From positions 1 through 44,499 of the forward strand of contig CANMVX010000031.1 of the NCBI GenBank assembly GCA_947501115.1: a DNA stretch of 44,499 nt. The letters run 5' to 3'. A program made the position numbers and the translations under genes. Shown in pieces: positions 29,003 through 38,211 of this stretch. This DNA comes from Haliscomenobacteraceae bacterium. GTDB lineage: Bacteria > Bacteroidota > Bacteroidia > Chitinophagales > Saprospiraceae. Under the pieces are notes generated by a model. The model did no database searches. It saw only the letters and a program-made list of their open reading frames with translations, and was not told the DNA's origin. Numbering within the stretch: position 1 is the first letter of the stretch; each line of letters opens with the position of its first letter.

Positions 29003-30082
29003 CTAGAAATATTTAAAATTATGGTTGTGTTCAATCTTGAGAAGACTTTGATAAATGAGTAGAATGACATTTTCAACATCCTCGATATTTGCCATTTCAA
29101 CGGTAGTATGCATATATCTTAGCGGCAAAGAAATAAGAGCAGAAGGAACCCCCCCATTAGAATAAGCAATAGCGTCAGTATCAGTGCCAGTCACTCTGGA
29201 AGAGGCCTGTCTTTGAATAGGAATGTTATTATCTTCTGCTGCTTGAATAATCAGTTTCAGTAATTTATTATGTACAGCTGGAGCATAAGTAACGGAAGGT
29301 CCTAAACCTGACTGAACATCACCCAGTTTTTTCTTATTCATAAGAGGTGTATGGGTATCGTGAGTTACATCAGTGATAATGGCCACATGAGGTTTAATGG
29401 TATGCGCAATCATTTCCGCACCCCTTAATCCAATTTCCTCTTGAACCGAATTGACCACATATAGAGAAAAAGGTAATTTTACATTATTTTCTTTCAGTAA
29501 TCGGGCAACTTCTGCAATACAAAATCCACCGATACGATTATCCAGGGCACGCCCTACATAATAGCGGTTATTTAGAATGCTCATCTCATCCTCATAAGTG
29601 ATTACACAACCTACGTGAATACCCATTTCAAGAACTTCCTCCTTGTTTTTAGCGCCAACGTCGATGAAAATATTATCCAATTTAGGGGAAAGATTAGCTT
29701 CTTCTCCGTGGCGGGTATGTATGGCAGGCCAGCCAAAAACGCCTTTTACATAACCTTTTTCAGTATGAATATTTACTTTTTTAGAAGGAGCTATAATATG
29801 ATCCGAGCCACCATTTCGTATTACTTGAAGGAAACCTTCAGGAGAAATATAGTTGACAAACCAGGAAATTTCATCAGCATGACCCTCAATCATAACTCTA
29901 AAATCGCTTCCAGGATTTATAACACCGTAAGCAGTTCCATAATTATCTATAAAAGATTCATCGACGTAAGGCTCAATATATTTGAGCCATAACTTTTGAC
30001 CTTCTGATTCAAAGCCTGTAGGAGATGCATTATTTAAATAATCTTTTAAAAATGCATTGGAGCTTTCCAAAATAATTGACAT
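29003..30082 (-). CDS. M42 family metallopeptidase (aminopeptidase)
   Basis: With the ATG at 30082 the protein has 359 residues, starting MSIILESSNAFLKDYL. The frame is open to 30172, but that extension overlaps pyrE by 32 bases and does not look like the family. The binuclear metal site is visible: EGHADEISW (His), GRALDNR (Asp bridge), VQEEIG (Glu catalytic/ligand), ITDVTHDT (Asp) and RYMHTTVE (His near the end). These cytoplasmic aminopeptidases form dodecameric shells and trim peptides. It lies 58 nt downstream of pyrE on the same strand and may be co-transcribed. Confidence 0.9.
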   Translation of the reverse strand: MSIILESSNAFLKDYLNNASPTGFESEGQKLWLKYIEPYVDESFIDNYGTAYGVINPGSDFRVMIEGHADEISWFVNYISPEGFLQVIRNGGSDHIIAPSKKVNIHTEKGYVKGVFGWPAIHTRHGEEANLSPKLDNIFIDVGAKNKEEVLEMGIHVGCVITYEDEMSILNNRYYVGRALDNRIGGFCIAEVARLLKENNVKLPFSLYVVNSVQEEIGLRGAEMIAHTIKPHVAIITDVTHDTHTPLMNKKKLGDVQSGLGPSVTYAPAVHNKLLKLIIQAAEDNNIPIQRQASSRVTGTDTDAIAYSNGGVPSALISLPLRYMHTTVEMANIEDVENVILLIYQSLLKIEHNHNFKYF

Positions 30083-30140
30083 GGTAATTAGGCAAAAAGG
30101 TGAACTAAAAAATGATTGGTAAAGGTAGGAAAATAAATTT

Positions 30141-30797
30141 TTAGTTTTGACTGTTTTTGTTAAATGTATCACTCCATTTTTGCGGATTATTTGACCAGTT
30201 TTCTAATACACCTGCTTCATCTTCGGTTATATAGTTTAATCTTGTTGCTTCCCTCAATAAAACGGAATAATTACTCAAGGTGATTAAGGGACAGTTTTCT
30301 TTAGCAAATGCGTCGGTAGCTTCAGGGAATCCATAACTGAAAAGCGCTAAAACGCCAACTACTTCCATTTTTGCCTCCCGTGCCGCTCTAACAGCCTGTA
30401 AACTACTTCCTCCGGTTGAAATTAAATCTTCGATGAGCAATATTTTAGCTCCTTCTTTAACTTCTCCTTCAATTTGATTTTGCCTCCCGTGAGATTTAGG
30501 TTTTTCTCTTATATATAAAAAGGGTAAATCTAAAACATCGGCAACCAACATTCCATGGGGAATACCAGCCGTGGCAACGCCAGCTACCCGTTCAAATTCA
30601 GGAAATAATCTGGTTGCATCTACCAGGCTGTTCTTCAGAAATGTTCTAACCTGGGGAAAAGATAAACTTAACCTATTATCGCAATAAATAGGGGATCTAA
30701 GACCAGAGGCCCAGGTAAATGGTTTTTGAGAATCCAATTTTATTGCGTTTATTTGCAATAAATAGGTGGCAACCTTTGCCGCTGTTTCCGTTTCCAT
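30141..30797 (-). CDS. pyrE: Orotate phosphoribosyltransferase
   Basis: The 218 residue enzyme makes OMP from orotate and PRPP in pyrimidine synthesis. The PRPP motif is ILLIEDLISTGGSSLQAV (about residues 118-135), preceded by the flexible catalytic loop IREKPKSHGRQNQIEG. N-terminal FTWASGLRSPIYCDNR binds substrate, as expected. Length is normal. It diverges from the Nudix gene with only 14 nt between the start codons, so any promoters must overlap the coding regions. Confidence 0.95.
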   Translation of the reverse strand: METETAAKVATYLLQINAIKLDSQKPFTWASGLRSPIYCDNRLSLSFPQVRTFLKNSLVDATRLFPEFERVAGVATAGIPHGMLVADVLDLPFLYIREKPKSHGRQNQIEGEVKEGAKILLIEDLISTGGSSLQAVRAAREAKMEVVGVLALFSYGFPEATDAFAKENCPLITLSNYSVLLREATRLNYITEDEAGVLENWSNNPQKWSDTFNKNSQN

Positions 30798-30811
30798 GTT
30801 AAATTAATTTT

Positions 30812-31444
30812 ATGCAAACTTACAAAATCTATATTAACGATCGTCCATTGATTTTAGCAGAAGGAAATAATATCTTAGATTTTCCTGCCGTTCCAGATGC
30901 TCATTTAATAGGTCTTTATCAGGGAAATAAACGCTTTTTGTTGAATTACGTAGATGCTTTAGAAAAGGGTGGGCGCTTTGATGCAATCACTCTCTTCTAT
31001 CCTGATTTTGAAAAAATGAAGGCTGATTTTCAATCCCTATTTATAATAATAGAAGCAGCTGGAGGCTGTGTATTCAATCAAAAGGGTGAATTATTGGTAA
31101 TTTACAGAAGGAATAGTTGGGATTTACCCAAGGGTAAAATTGATCAGGGGGAAACGCCCGATATCGCAGCAATAAGAGAAGTACAAGAGGAAACAGGTAT
31201 TTATAATCTGTCCATCTCACACGAAATAACCCAAACCTGGCATACTTACAAACAGAAAAACCGCATTTTAAAAAGAACTTATTGGTATGATATGCATACC
31301 ACAGATAGCCATTTGACGCCTCAATTAGAAGAAGATATTGAGGAGGCACGATGGGTAGATCCTCAGGAATTTCTGAACGAAGAACTATATCCTAAATATG
31401 GAAATATCAAAGATTTGGTAGTCGCCTGTTTAAAAATGAGATAA
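30812..31444 (+). CDS. Nudix hydrolase
   Basis: The 210 residue protein has an N-terminal domain of about 70 residues of unknown role, then a Nudix fold. The Nudix box begins GKIDQGETPDIAAIREV (about residues 106-122) and continues QEETGI, matching GX5EX7REUXEEXGU fully. The preceding LPKGK is typical. It cleaves a nucleoside diphosphate linked to another moiety, with Mg2+; the substrate is not clear. Start codons of this gene and pyrE are 14 nt apart on opposite strands. Confidence 0.88.
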   Translation: MQTYKIYINDRPLILAEGNNILDFPAVPDAHLIGLYQGNKRFLLNYVDALEKGGRFDAITLFYPDFEKMKADFQSLFIIIEAAGGCVFNQKGELLVIYRRNSWDLPKGKIDQGETPDIAAIREVQEETGIYNLSISHEITQTWHTYKQKNRILKRTYWYDMHTTDSHLTPQLEEDIEEARWVDPQEFLNEELYPKYGNIKDLVVACLKMR

Positions 31445-31459
31445 ATAGTGGTATTATAT

Positions 31460-31467
31460 TATTTTTG
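31460..31467 (+). promoter_or_regulatory. Possible -7 box for the ferredoxin gene
   Basis: TATTTTTG is a full match to the -7 consensus TAnnTTTG and lies 18 nt before the ferredoxin ATG, giving a very short leader. No TTG-type -33 box is found at the usual 19-21 nt spacing, so this is a weak call. Confidence 0.3.
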
Positions 31468-31485
31468 TCTCTCAAAATGTGAATT

Positions 31486-31812
31486 ATGGAAAATAGTGTG
31501 AATATAACCCTGGTTGACAGGGAAGGCGGTGAACATCTATTGGAAGGACCGTTGGATATGAATATGAACTTAATGGAGTTATGTAAAGCTTATGAGCTAC
31601 CGGTGCAAGGTACATGCGGTGGTATGGCGCTTTGCTCAACCTGTCATGTGTATGTTTTGTCAGATACTGAGCTTCCTTCAATGGGGGAGGACGAAGAAAA
31701 TATGTTGGACCAGGCCTTTTTTGTGAAAGATAACTCAAGACTGGGATGCCAACTGCCGTTAAGACCTGCAATGGAAGGACTAAAAGTACAGTTGGCACCC
31801 GAAGGAAATTAG
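31486..31812 (+). CDS. 2Fe-2S ferredoxin
   Basis: The 108 residue protein has the adrenodoxin/ISC-type cluster motif: CGGMALCSTC (C-x5-C-x2-C, about residues 44-53) and a fourth Cys in SRLGCQLPL near residue 87. Residues around it (LMELCKAYELPVQGT) fit the family. It carries electrons in the cytoplasm; the partner is unknown, as no reductase lies next to it. The stop codon overlaps the stop of the convergent subtilase gene by 4 bases. Confidence 0.92.
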   Translation: MENSVNITLVDREGGEHLLEGPLDMNMNLMELCKAYELPVQGTCGGMALCSTCHVYVLSDTELPSMGEDEENMLDQAFFVKDNSRLGCQLPLRPAMEGLKVQLAPEGN

Positions 31813-34800
31813 GGTTGCTGTATTATCATAGGTAAAGTAGCCACCTTACCTTCTGAGGTGAAATACCAAAAGTAGGATCCTGGGATTAGTTTCTGGTTCA
31901 GTTCTACCAAAAAGGGCTGATCCAGGACGTTGTCCCACTTAAAGCTGCTTATTTCTTTACCTTCAGCACTGACAAGTCGCCCATACAAAGGGGTTCTTTT
32001 GCCAAAGTTTGGTTGAATATAAAAAACACCTTCATTTGGATTCGGATAAATTTGAAGGGATCCCGCCGGCATCTCTAATTCCCGGTTTGTTGTGGCCGTT
32101 CCCGTTATATTTATATAGCCTAAGGTCGTAATCTGGCAACCTTCCTGGGTAGAACCAGAGAAACTTATACCGTACTCACCAGGGGCTTTAAATTCATTTG
32201 TCGGATTTAATTCGCTGCTCAGATTTCCGTCACCAAAATTCCAGTTTACCTGGGAGCTGCCTACCGCAGTCCCTTTAAAATTAATACTTGCTTTTCCATT
32301 TATTAATGGAAAGCTTCCAGAATTAGGTGTAAAATTTAACGTCACATTATTAGTGCTGTTAATGATTTTTGTACTGACAGGGGCTCTACCACAGGCAGAA
32401 GCATATTCAATGACCCATTTATAGAAATAAGGATAAACCTTAGGATTTGTATTATCGGAATAAACAAGGTCAACAATGCCCGGAACTCTGTAAGGAAAAG
32501 TTGAAAGGGTAGAGGTGATGGCCAGTCCTTTTCCGAATAATTTTTCTAACTTATAGCCGTTACCCGGTGTCACCGAAAAATTTAATACCACATTATTTTC
32601 TCCAATTTTTGGAATATTAATCACTCTTTGTTGAATCCTTCCGTCAGGCGCTCGTAATATAAAGTTTCTTGGACCTACCGATTCAGCATAAACAGTTACT
32701 TGTTTTAGTATGAATGGAGCGAGGCAATTGAAAACCAATCCTCCAGCTGTTTCTGAAAATGTTTTTTCACCTTGGTCAGGGTCTTCCATACCTAAATTTT
32801 TCAAATAGACGAGTTCAGCGAAAAAGGTCGTATCCGACGTAAGCAGGCCAGTTTGAAAAACCTTTCCTTTTGTTATTTGACTGCCTTCATATTCTCTATT
32901 GAACCAACGGATTTCTTCGTTTACATTTTCCTTTGCCCGAAGTACTGCTTTGGTATTTTTACAAATGATGGAAGCATCTGCTGAGGCTAACGGTAAATTC
33001 GGTTCAGGACTTACCAGAATGGGTAATTTTAAATAGTTATCCAAAAATCTCAAATCAGCCGTTCCATTGGGTAGTTCAATGCCAAATTGAATATCGTATT
33101 TACCGCTTGGTAAATCTATGGATGATACCACAATATCCATTCGTTGGTTAGGTAAAATGATTCCCGACCAGGGAATGGTCTTCAATAAAGCGCTATTGAT
33201 AGCATTTTTCAGCACAATATTGAACTTTGTCACCGGAACAGTACCTGAATGCTGTATCGTGAGGGTTCCTCTGAATTGATTGCCACAATTTTCTGTTCTT
33301 GTTTTTACATCGAGTAAGGAGATATTCTGTGGGCTACTTATTGGCTCAACAGCCACGAAACCTTGTGATAGCAACAAATCGAAGGCCGCTTTAACGTCAA
33401 TCATTCCTCTTCCATATTTATTATCCTCTCCCGGTACGCCTAAATCGATAGCAGATTCATACAGTGCTTTGGCAAGTCTTACCGAAGAAACCTGTGGAAA
33501 AGCTTCTTTTAATAGAAGGATGGCGCCACTAACATGGGGGGCAGCCATGGATGTACCTGATAAAGAGCCGTACCCATTACCATTTATGGCGCTTCTTATT
33601 TCTTGTCCCGGGGCAACAACTTCTGGCTTTATTCCTAAAGGTTCATTGTTTGGTAAGCAAACAGAAGGGCCACTTCCTGAAAATGAGGTGATTGGAAAAC
33701 CGCTTATCTTTGCGTTAACCGCACCAACGGAGAATGGAACTACCAAATCGTTAGCCACCACGGCAGGGAAACTTATAGTAAGTGAATCAGGTCCTTCATT
33801 TCCAGAGGAAAAAACGATAGCCACGCCTGCATTTTGTATGGTAGTAAAAATATTGATGTACGCAGAGGTAAAACAACTGGAGACGTTAAATTTACCAGGA
33901 GGGCTTCCCCATGAATTATTAATAACATCAGGGATATCCTGGCTCGTACTATTATTTCTATCTGGATTTAATGCCCACTGCATACCGCCAATACCATCAG
34001 ATTGAGTAGCTGCTTTTAGCTTGCATTCTGTCCCGTCTGCATTTTTCAAAGACAGGGGAACACCCATCCAATTAGCATTGAATGCCACACCTATAGTGTC
34101 GCGGGTTAACCGGTCTAAACCAGCAACTACCCCAGCAACGTGGGTGCCATGCTCAGAGCAATAATCTTGCGTTTCCAGGCTAGTGTAGGCATGCGATAGT
34201 GGCACATGATTATATAAAAACTGGTTTCTTAAGGCTGGATGGGTATTATCCTGACCGTTGTCAATGACCAATACCTTACTGCCATAACCGGTATAGCCCA
34301 TTTTCCACAATGCCGGCGCATTAATGGCTGTTAATCCGATTTCCTTACCATTGGGAATAAAGCTCGTTTTTTTTATGCTTCCTTTATGATGTGAAACTAA
34401 TTCTGCATCCTTTTCAATTCCAGCTATTTCAGGATTTTTAAGTAATATATCAATCAGTGGAGCGGTTACTTCCAATGCAATAATATTGGCAATCCAAAAT
34501 CTCTTTATACTATTTGGCGAATAAAAAGGAGATTGCTCAATGTCGGAAATCAATTTTTCCTGCGTCCTGTCTGCCTTAAGTTGAAGAGCATCCAGTAGCG
34601 TTTTGACTTGTAAATCTCTGGTAGGTAAAGTTCTTAGAACCTGTTCCTGCAACTTATTTACATCTACCTGATCCTTTAAAACAACAATAATTTTATATTT
34701 TTTGCCTTCCGGACCTTCTTTAAGTTCCATAGCAAGCTCCTGGCTTAGTTTCCCTTCAATATCGGATTGACCCAAAAGAGGAAAAAACACAAATAGTATG

Positions 34801-34841
34801 CCGGCGGATAAAAAGAATCTCAGGGCGGTATATATGGACAT
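31809..34841 (-). CDS. Secreted subtilisin-like serine protease with T9SS sorting domain
   Basis: The 1010 residue protein has a signal peptide (about residues 1-24), an inhibitor I9-like propeptide (about 40-155), then an S8 protease domain with catalytic D194 (VIDNG), H231 (EHGTHVAG) and S431 (SGTSMAAPH). After this come beta-sandwich modules, a PKD-like domain (WNFGDGN, about 868-925) and a C-terminal type A sorting domain beginning LQIYPNPNEGVFYI and ending in PMIIQQP. It should be exported by Sec and the type IX system and be cell-surface bound or released. All catalytic residues are intact, so it is probably an active extracellular protease. Confidence 0.92.
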   Translation of the reverse strand: MSIYTALRFFLSAGILFVFFPLLGQSDIEGKLSQELAMELKEGPEGKKYKIIVVLKDQVDVNKLQEQVLRTLPTRDLQVKTLLDALQLKADRTQEKLISDIEQSPFYSPNSIKRFWIANIIALEVTAPLIDILLKNPEIAGIEKDAELVSHHKGSIKKTSFIPNGKEIGLTAINAPALWKMGYTGYGSKVLVIDNGQDNTHPALRNQFLYNHVPLSHAYTSLETQDYCSEHGTHVAGVVAGLDRLTRDTIGVAFNANWMGVPLSLKNADGTECKLKAATQSDGIGGMQWALNPDRNNSTSQDIPDVINNSWGSPPGKFNVSSCFTSAYINIFTTIQNAGVAIVFSSGNEGPDSLTISFPAVVANDLVVPFSVGAVNAKISGFPITSFSGSGPSVCLPNNEPLGIKPEVVAPGQEIRSAINGNGYGSLSGTSMAAPHVSGAILLLKEAFPQVSSVRLAKALYESAIDLGVPGEDNKYGRGMIDVKAAFDLLLSQGFVAVEPISSPQNISLLDVKTRTENCGNQFRGTLTIQHSGTVPVTKFNIVLKNAINSALLKTIPWSGIILPNQRMDIVVSSIDLPSGKYDIQFGIELPNGTADLRFLDNYLKLPILVSPEPNLPLASADASIICKNTKAVLRAKENVNEEIRWFNREYEGSQITKGKVFQTGLLTSDTTFFAELVYLKNLGMEDPDQGEKTFSETAGGLVFNCLAPFILKQVTVYAESVGPRNFILRAPDGRIQQRVINIPKIGENNVVLNFSVTPGNGYKLEKLFGKGLAITSTLSTFPYRVPGIVDLVYSDNTNPKVYPYFYKWVIEYASACGRAPVSTKIINSTNNVTLNFTPNSGSFPLINGKASINFKGTAVGSSQVNWNFGDGNLSSELNPTNEFKAPGEYGISFSGSTQEGCQITTLGYINITGTATTNRELEMPAGSLQIYPNPNEGVFYIQPNFGKRTPLYGRLVSAEGKEISSFKWDNVLDQPFLVELNQKLIPGSYFWYFTSEGKVATLPMIIQQP

Positions 34842-34907
34842 CAGATAACTATTTATAAGTTAAAATATTATTTTGTAAACGTAAAATTCATAAATGTGTT
34901 GCAAGAA

Positions 34908-37607
34908 TCAGGCGGGTAGATTCACTAAAGCTTTAAAATCATCAAATATTGAATCTTCGCGTTTCATTTCCAGTAATTCTAATAATGAACCGTACTGTTC
35001 TTCTAATAATGCACTGTTTTTACTGTTTCTTATCTCAATTTGCGCCCTGGAAAGTTGCTCTTTTCTCCAATGAAAGGTGCTACTCATTTTGGATAAAATT
35101 TCTGCATACGTTATTTTTGGATCCTCTATGGAAAAATTTGAAATCCCTTCATTAGCGATGCGCATATTTCTGGAAAGTAATTCCCCTGACTCAATGATGT
35201 AAAAGGCGGTATAAACATTATCAAAGGTACCAGTTTGATGAAGAAGACTGTAATAAAGAGCAAGTTGTAAATCTTCTTTATTCTTTAAAAGGTCCATTCG
35301 ATAATTTTTACCGCTCCACTTTAAATCAATGATGGCTCTATCATTTCCCTTTTTCAATATTATATCGACAATCCCGGAAACTGGTTTATCACAAAAAGTA
35401 CCAGTTAACTTTGTTTCAACGGAATCGGGTTCCCATCCGTCGTTTTTCAATATTTTAACGAATTTTAGTAAGCCTTGCGTCAGTTTTCTTGATAAAACGC
35501 TTTTTTCAGGTTCTTTACCATACTGCAACATCGTAGCTCCTTCCTGTTCAAAAAGGACGGGAAGACTTTCTTCAATCCATTGTTGGATGATAATCTCTTC
35601 TTTATACCAATTATCTGTGTCCTTGATAAGTTTTTCAAATAGTCGGTGAGCCAGATTTCCATATAACCTTTTTTCACCTATGATTTCCAGACTTTTTGCC
35701 TTATATAAACCCAGTTTATACTGAAAAACATACTTGTAGGGGTAGTAAAAAAGAGATTCGAGGCTAGTGAAGCTTTCATCTTTTCTTTCTGGTAATTCCA
35801 GGAGAGTATCTATATGTAAGAATAAAGGCACAGCTGTGGGAGGCGCTGGTATAATGGATTGAAGATTGGGCAGATTAAATGCTGCCAATAAGGGGAAATC
35901 AGGATATTTGCCTGATAATTGAAAGTCGAGAGATATTTTTAGGGCGTCGAGGTTATCAAAACAAGCATTTAGGTCGCCAAATAATGGGAAAGGTTGTATT
36001 TCTGCGCCTTCAACTCTTTCTGGAAGAAACAGGAAGAGACGTTTCTTTGTCTTTAAAAATGCTTGTTTTCTGTACCAGGATAGTCTTTGATTATCCTTCA
36101 TCGGCAGATCGGGTAATACTCCTTTTCCTTGAAGATAGTACAGTTCATGAACATACCATTTTGCGAAGAAATAGTCAGGCTCTCTTTCTGTAAATGTCCA
36201 CCAAATAAGGTCATCTATGGGTTCAAGTATAGCTGTTGCGTGATGAGTAACCCGTATATGATTTTTCTGCGCTTGTACAGGACTTCGGGCAATGGGTTCC
36301 AAAGCCGTTCGAATAATACGAACTATATCAAGATGTGAAAGATGAGTTTCTGGAAGATTATCAATTAAATTGATGAGTATCTGGGTTTGGCTGGAAATAG
36401 ACATACTTGACTCATGGTCAGAAAGTACGGATTGACTCCAGCTATTTACCTGGGTAAAAAGTTCTAAAAGATCTGATTTGGGAACTAAATCCTTTTGAGA
36501 ATATCGTTTTCTGGTAAACCAAAAATCATATTCTTTTTTCATGTCCTCCCATATTTCAGGTGACACACTTTCTTTAAATTTATTTAGATCCCCGTGCCAG
36601 TCTTGTCCAAAAAGTCCTGGTTTTGAAGCAAGGTTTGAGGCTAGAATCTTACTTAAATCCCAGGGTATAGGTTGTTGGGGTAGGGTTAAAAAAGCGAGTA
36701 ATTTTACCGGATCTAAAGGCTGCCAAAGGAATTCAGGAACAAGTTTTAAGAGTTGTAAAACGGGTCTGGCATCGGAGCGGGTTTGTAAACCCAGACTGGG
36801 CAGCCCCTCTAAAATCAGCGCATTGTCCAGTGTTCTTGTTTTATCAGGAAGTAAAAGGATGGGGTCCCAGGACTGGTTTTCGTTTAACCATTTGGCCAAC
36901 CAGCCAGCGAGTTCGGTATCCCTTTTTCCTGTGAACAAGCATAAAGACCCATCTCCTTTTGCTTTCAATTTTGGTGTATCACCAGATGGCAGAGTATGGA
37001 TAAATCGTTGAAATTGAGCTAGATCAGAGTCTTCACTGGCAGCGGGTTCAGATGATATTTGTTGTATCTGTGCTCCATTATTTTCAAGACCTGTTAAAAC
37101 TTGTTGCCAATAAACGGGCAATAAATCGAAAGGTTCTACTAAGTAAATGACCAGTTGTCGAATAACTTTGAATGGTATCTTTTCAAGAATGTCCAATTGC
37201 CTATCTGTCCATCCTTTTGGCCAAAACTTGTTTTTATTAAGGTCGTCTTCAATGAGAGATAAAGTTCTTATTCTTGGAGGAGCGTCTTCATTATCATTGC
37301 CTTTCCAACCTGCTTGCTTCAAGGCATCCCGCAAATTCAACAAGGTTTGAGCCGTGGCAAAAGGGTCTGCGGAAAATGAATGTCGGAAAAAAGCATCGGG
37401 ATGTTCAGAGACGTGACTGGCCAAATGCTGTCGAAAAACATCCGTTCGAATAGCTACTTGCTGGTCATCAGGTGGCTTTATTCCAAAACGCTTTTCCAAT
37501 AAAATAGTGAATTGCTGTGGACCACAAAAATATTCAATATTCTCTTCACCCATTCCGATAGGTGGGACTTTATTATCCAGTTGAAGACCAAAGACAATTT
37601 TTTTCAT
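34908..37607 (-). CDS. AddB-like PD-(D/E)XK nuclease with degenerate helicase region
   Basis: The 899 residue protein ends in a RecB-family nuclease domain: LYGNLAHRLFEKL (His motif), GIVDIILKK with D748, IIDLKW with D761 and K763, and the QxxxY motif Q781/Y785. The order fits AddB and related exonucleases. The N-terminal part resembles an inactivated superfamily I helicase: I see no Walker A GxGKT. The usual Cys of the AddB iron-sulfur cluster in ..CPF.YF.. is Tyr here (LESLFYYPYKYVFQ), and no C-terminal Cys triplet is seen, so the cluster is probably lost. It likely works in double-strand break repair with an AddA-type partner, which is not in the window. It follows the START-like gene by 7 nt. 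Confidence 0.82.
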   Translation of the reverse strand: MKKIVFGLQLDNKVPPIGMGEENIEYFCGPQQFTILLEKRFGIKPPDDQQVAIRTDVFRQHLASHVSEHPDAFFRHSFSADPFATAQTLLNLRDALKQAGWKGNDNEDAPPRIRTLSLIEDDLNKNKFWPKGWTDRQLDILEKIPFKVIRQLVIYLVEPFDLLPVYWQQVLTGLENNGAQIQQISSEPAASEDSDLAQFQRFIHTLPSGDTPKLKAKGDGSLCLFTGKRDTELAGWLAKWLNENQSWDPILLLPDKTRTLDNALILEGLPSLGLQTRSDARPVLQLLKLVPEFLWQPLDPVKLLAFLTLPQQPIPWDLSKILASNLASKPGLFGQDWHGDLNKFKESVSPEIWEDMKKEYDFWFTRKRYSQKDLVPKSDLLELFTQVNSWSQSVLSDHESSMSISSQTQILINLIDNLPETHLSHLDIVRIIRTALEPIARSPVQAQKNHIRVTHHATAILEPIDDLIWWTFTEREPDYFFAKWYVHELYYLQGKGVLPDLPMKDNQRLSWYRKQAFLKTKKRLFLFLPERVEGAEIQPFPLFGDLNACFDNLDALKISLDFQLSGKYPDFPLLAAFNLPNLQSIIPAPPTAVPLFLHIDTLLELPERKDESFTSLESLFYYPYKYVFQYKLGLYKAKSLEIIGEKRLYGNLAHRLFEKLIKDTDNWYKEEIIIQQWIEESLPVLFEQEGATMLQYGKEPEKSVLSRKLTQGLLKFVKILKNDGWEPDSVETKLTGTFCDKPVSGIVDIILKKGNDRAIIDLKWSGKNYRMDLLKNKEDLQLALYYSLLHQTGTFDNVYTAFYIIESGELLSRNMRIANEGISNFSIEDPKITYAEILSKMSSTFHWRKEQLSRAQIEIRNSKNSALLEEQYGSLLELLEMKREDSIFDDFKALVNLPA

Positions 37608-37614
37608 TTAGTTG

Positions 37615-37995
37615 TTATCCACCACATTCTTTTTGTAAATTTTTTATCTGTTGATTCCAATACTGTCTCGTATCGTTCAACTCATTCTCGTCACAAAAAT
37701 CAGTCAAATCCAAAATAGTTTCTCCAGTAACAGGAGATTCAGAAATTTTAAATTCAAGATATTCAGAATCATAATCGGAATCTGCCCATTTTAAACGGAG
37801 CACTTCCTCTTCATGATCTGCGAGTATTAGAGCTACTTCTTCATTTCCGCTCCATGAATAGGTAATCTGATGTTCATCTACTTCCGCTTTATCACAAAAC
37901 CATCTGACTATGCAGGCAGGGGTTGTGAGAAAAGTGTAGAGAATATTAGGCGAGGCCTTAAATAAAAATTCCAGTTGGAGCTTGGTTCGTCCCAT
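37615..37995 (-). CDS. START-like (SRPBCC) domain protein
   Basis: This 126 residue, acidic protein has the start and pattern of the AHSA1/START-like family of Bacteroidota: KLQLEFLFKASPNILYTFLT, then ACIVRWFCDKAEVD, ITYSWSGNEEVALIL and a final amphipathic helix with RQYWNQQIKNLQ. It probably forms a helix-grip fold binding a hydrophobic ligand or protein; no function is known. Its stop is 7 nt before the AddB-like gene start, so they share a transcript. Confidence 0.72.
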   Translation of the reverse strand: MGRTKLQLEFLFKASPNILYTFLTTPACIVRWFCDKAEVDEHQITYSWSGNEEVALILADHEEEVLRLKWADSDYDSEYLEFKISESPVTGETILDLTDFCDENELNDTRQYWNQQIKNLQKECGG

Positions 37996-38109
37996 AAGTT
38001 TGTAAAATTAGTAAAGTGCAATAAAAAATAAAAAATCGAAAAAACCAAATGACTTTTACTTTTGTTTTCATTTTTTTTTTTGAAACTTAAAATAAGATTC
38101 CTTTATTTA

Positions 38110-38141
38110 CTTGATTAAGACCTATTAAACCACTATTTTTG
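38110..38141 (+). promoter_or_regulatory. Consensus Bacteroidota promoter for rpoD
   Basis: CTTG at 38110-38113 (3 of 4 to the -33 box) is followed after exactly 20 nt by TATTTTTG at 38134-38141, a full match to the -7 consensus TAnnTTTG. The expected transcript starts near 38148, about 64 nt before the rpoD ATG. Confidence 0.78.
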
Positions 38142-38211
38142 TGCTTCTAAAAAAATAACCATACGGATACCCGTTTTTTAATAGGTACGTACACCCTCAA
38201 AATGTCGTTGA

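Noticed and set aside
30083-30172. N-terminal extension of the M42 peptidase
   Set aside because: It overlaps pyrE and does not fit the family; MSIILESS at 30082 is a typical start.
31484-31798. 104 codon minus-strand ORF opposite the ferredoxin
   Set aside because: It fully overlaps a ferredoxin with all four cluster cysteines; the translation looks like antisense noise.
33280-34005. 241 codon ORF antisense to the subtilase
   Set aside because: It lies wholly inside a gene with intact catalytic motifs and has no motif of its own.
36541-37011. 156 codon ORF antisense to the AddB-like gene
   Set aside because: A shadow of the long minus-strand gene, Ser/Leu-rich without a recognisable domain.
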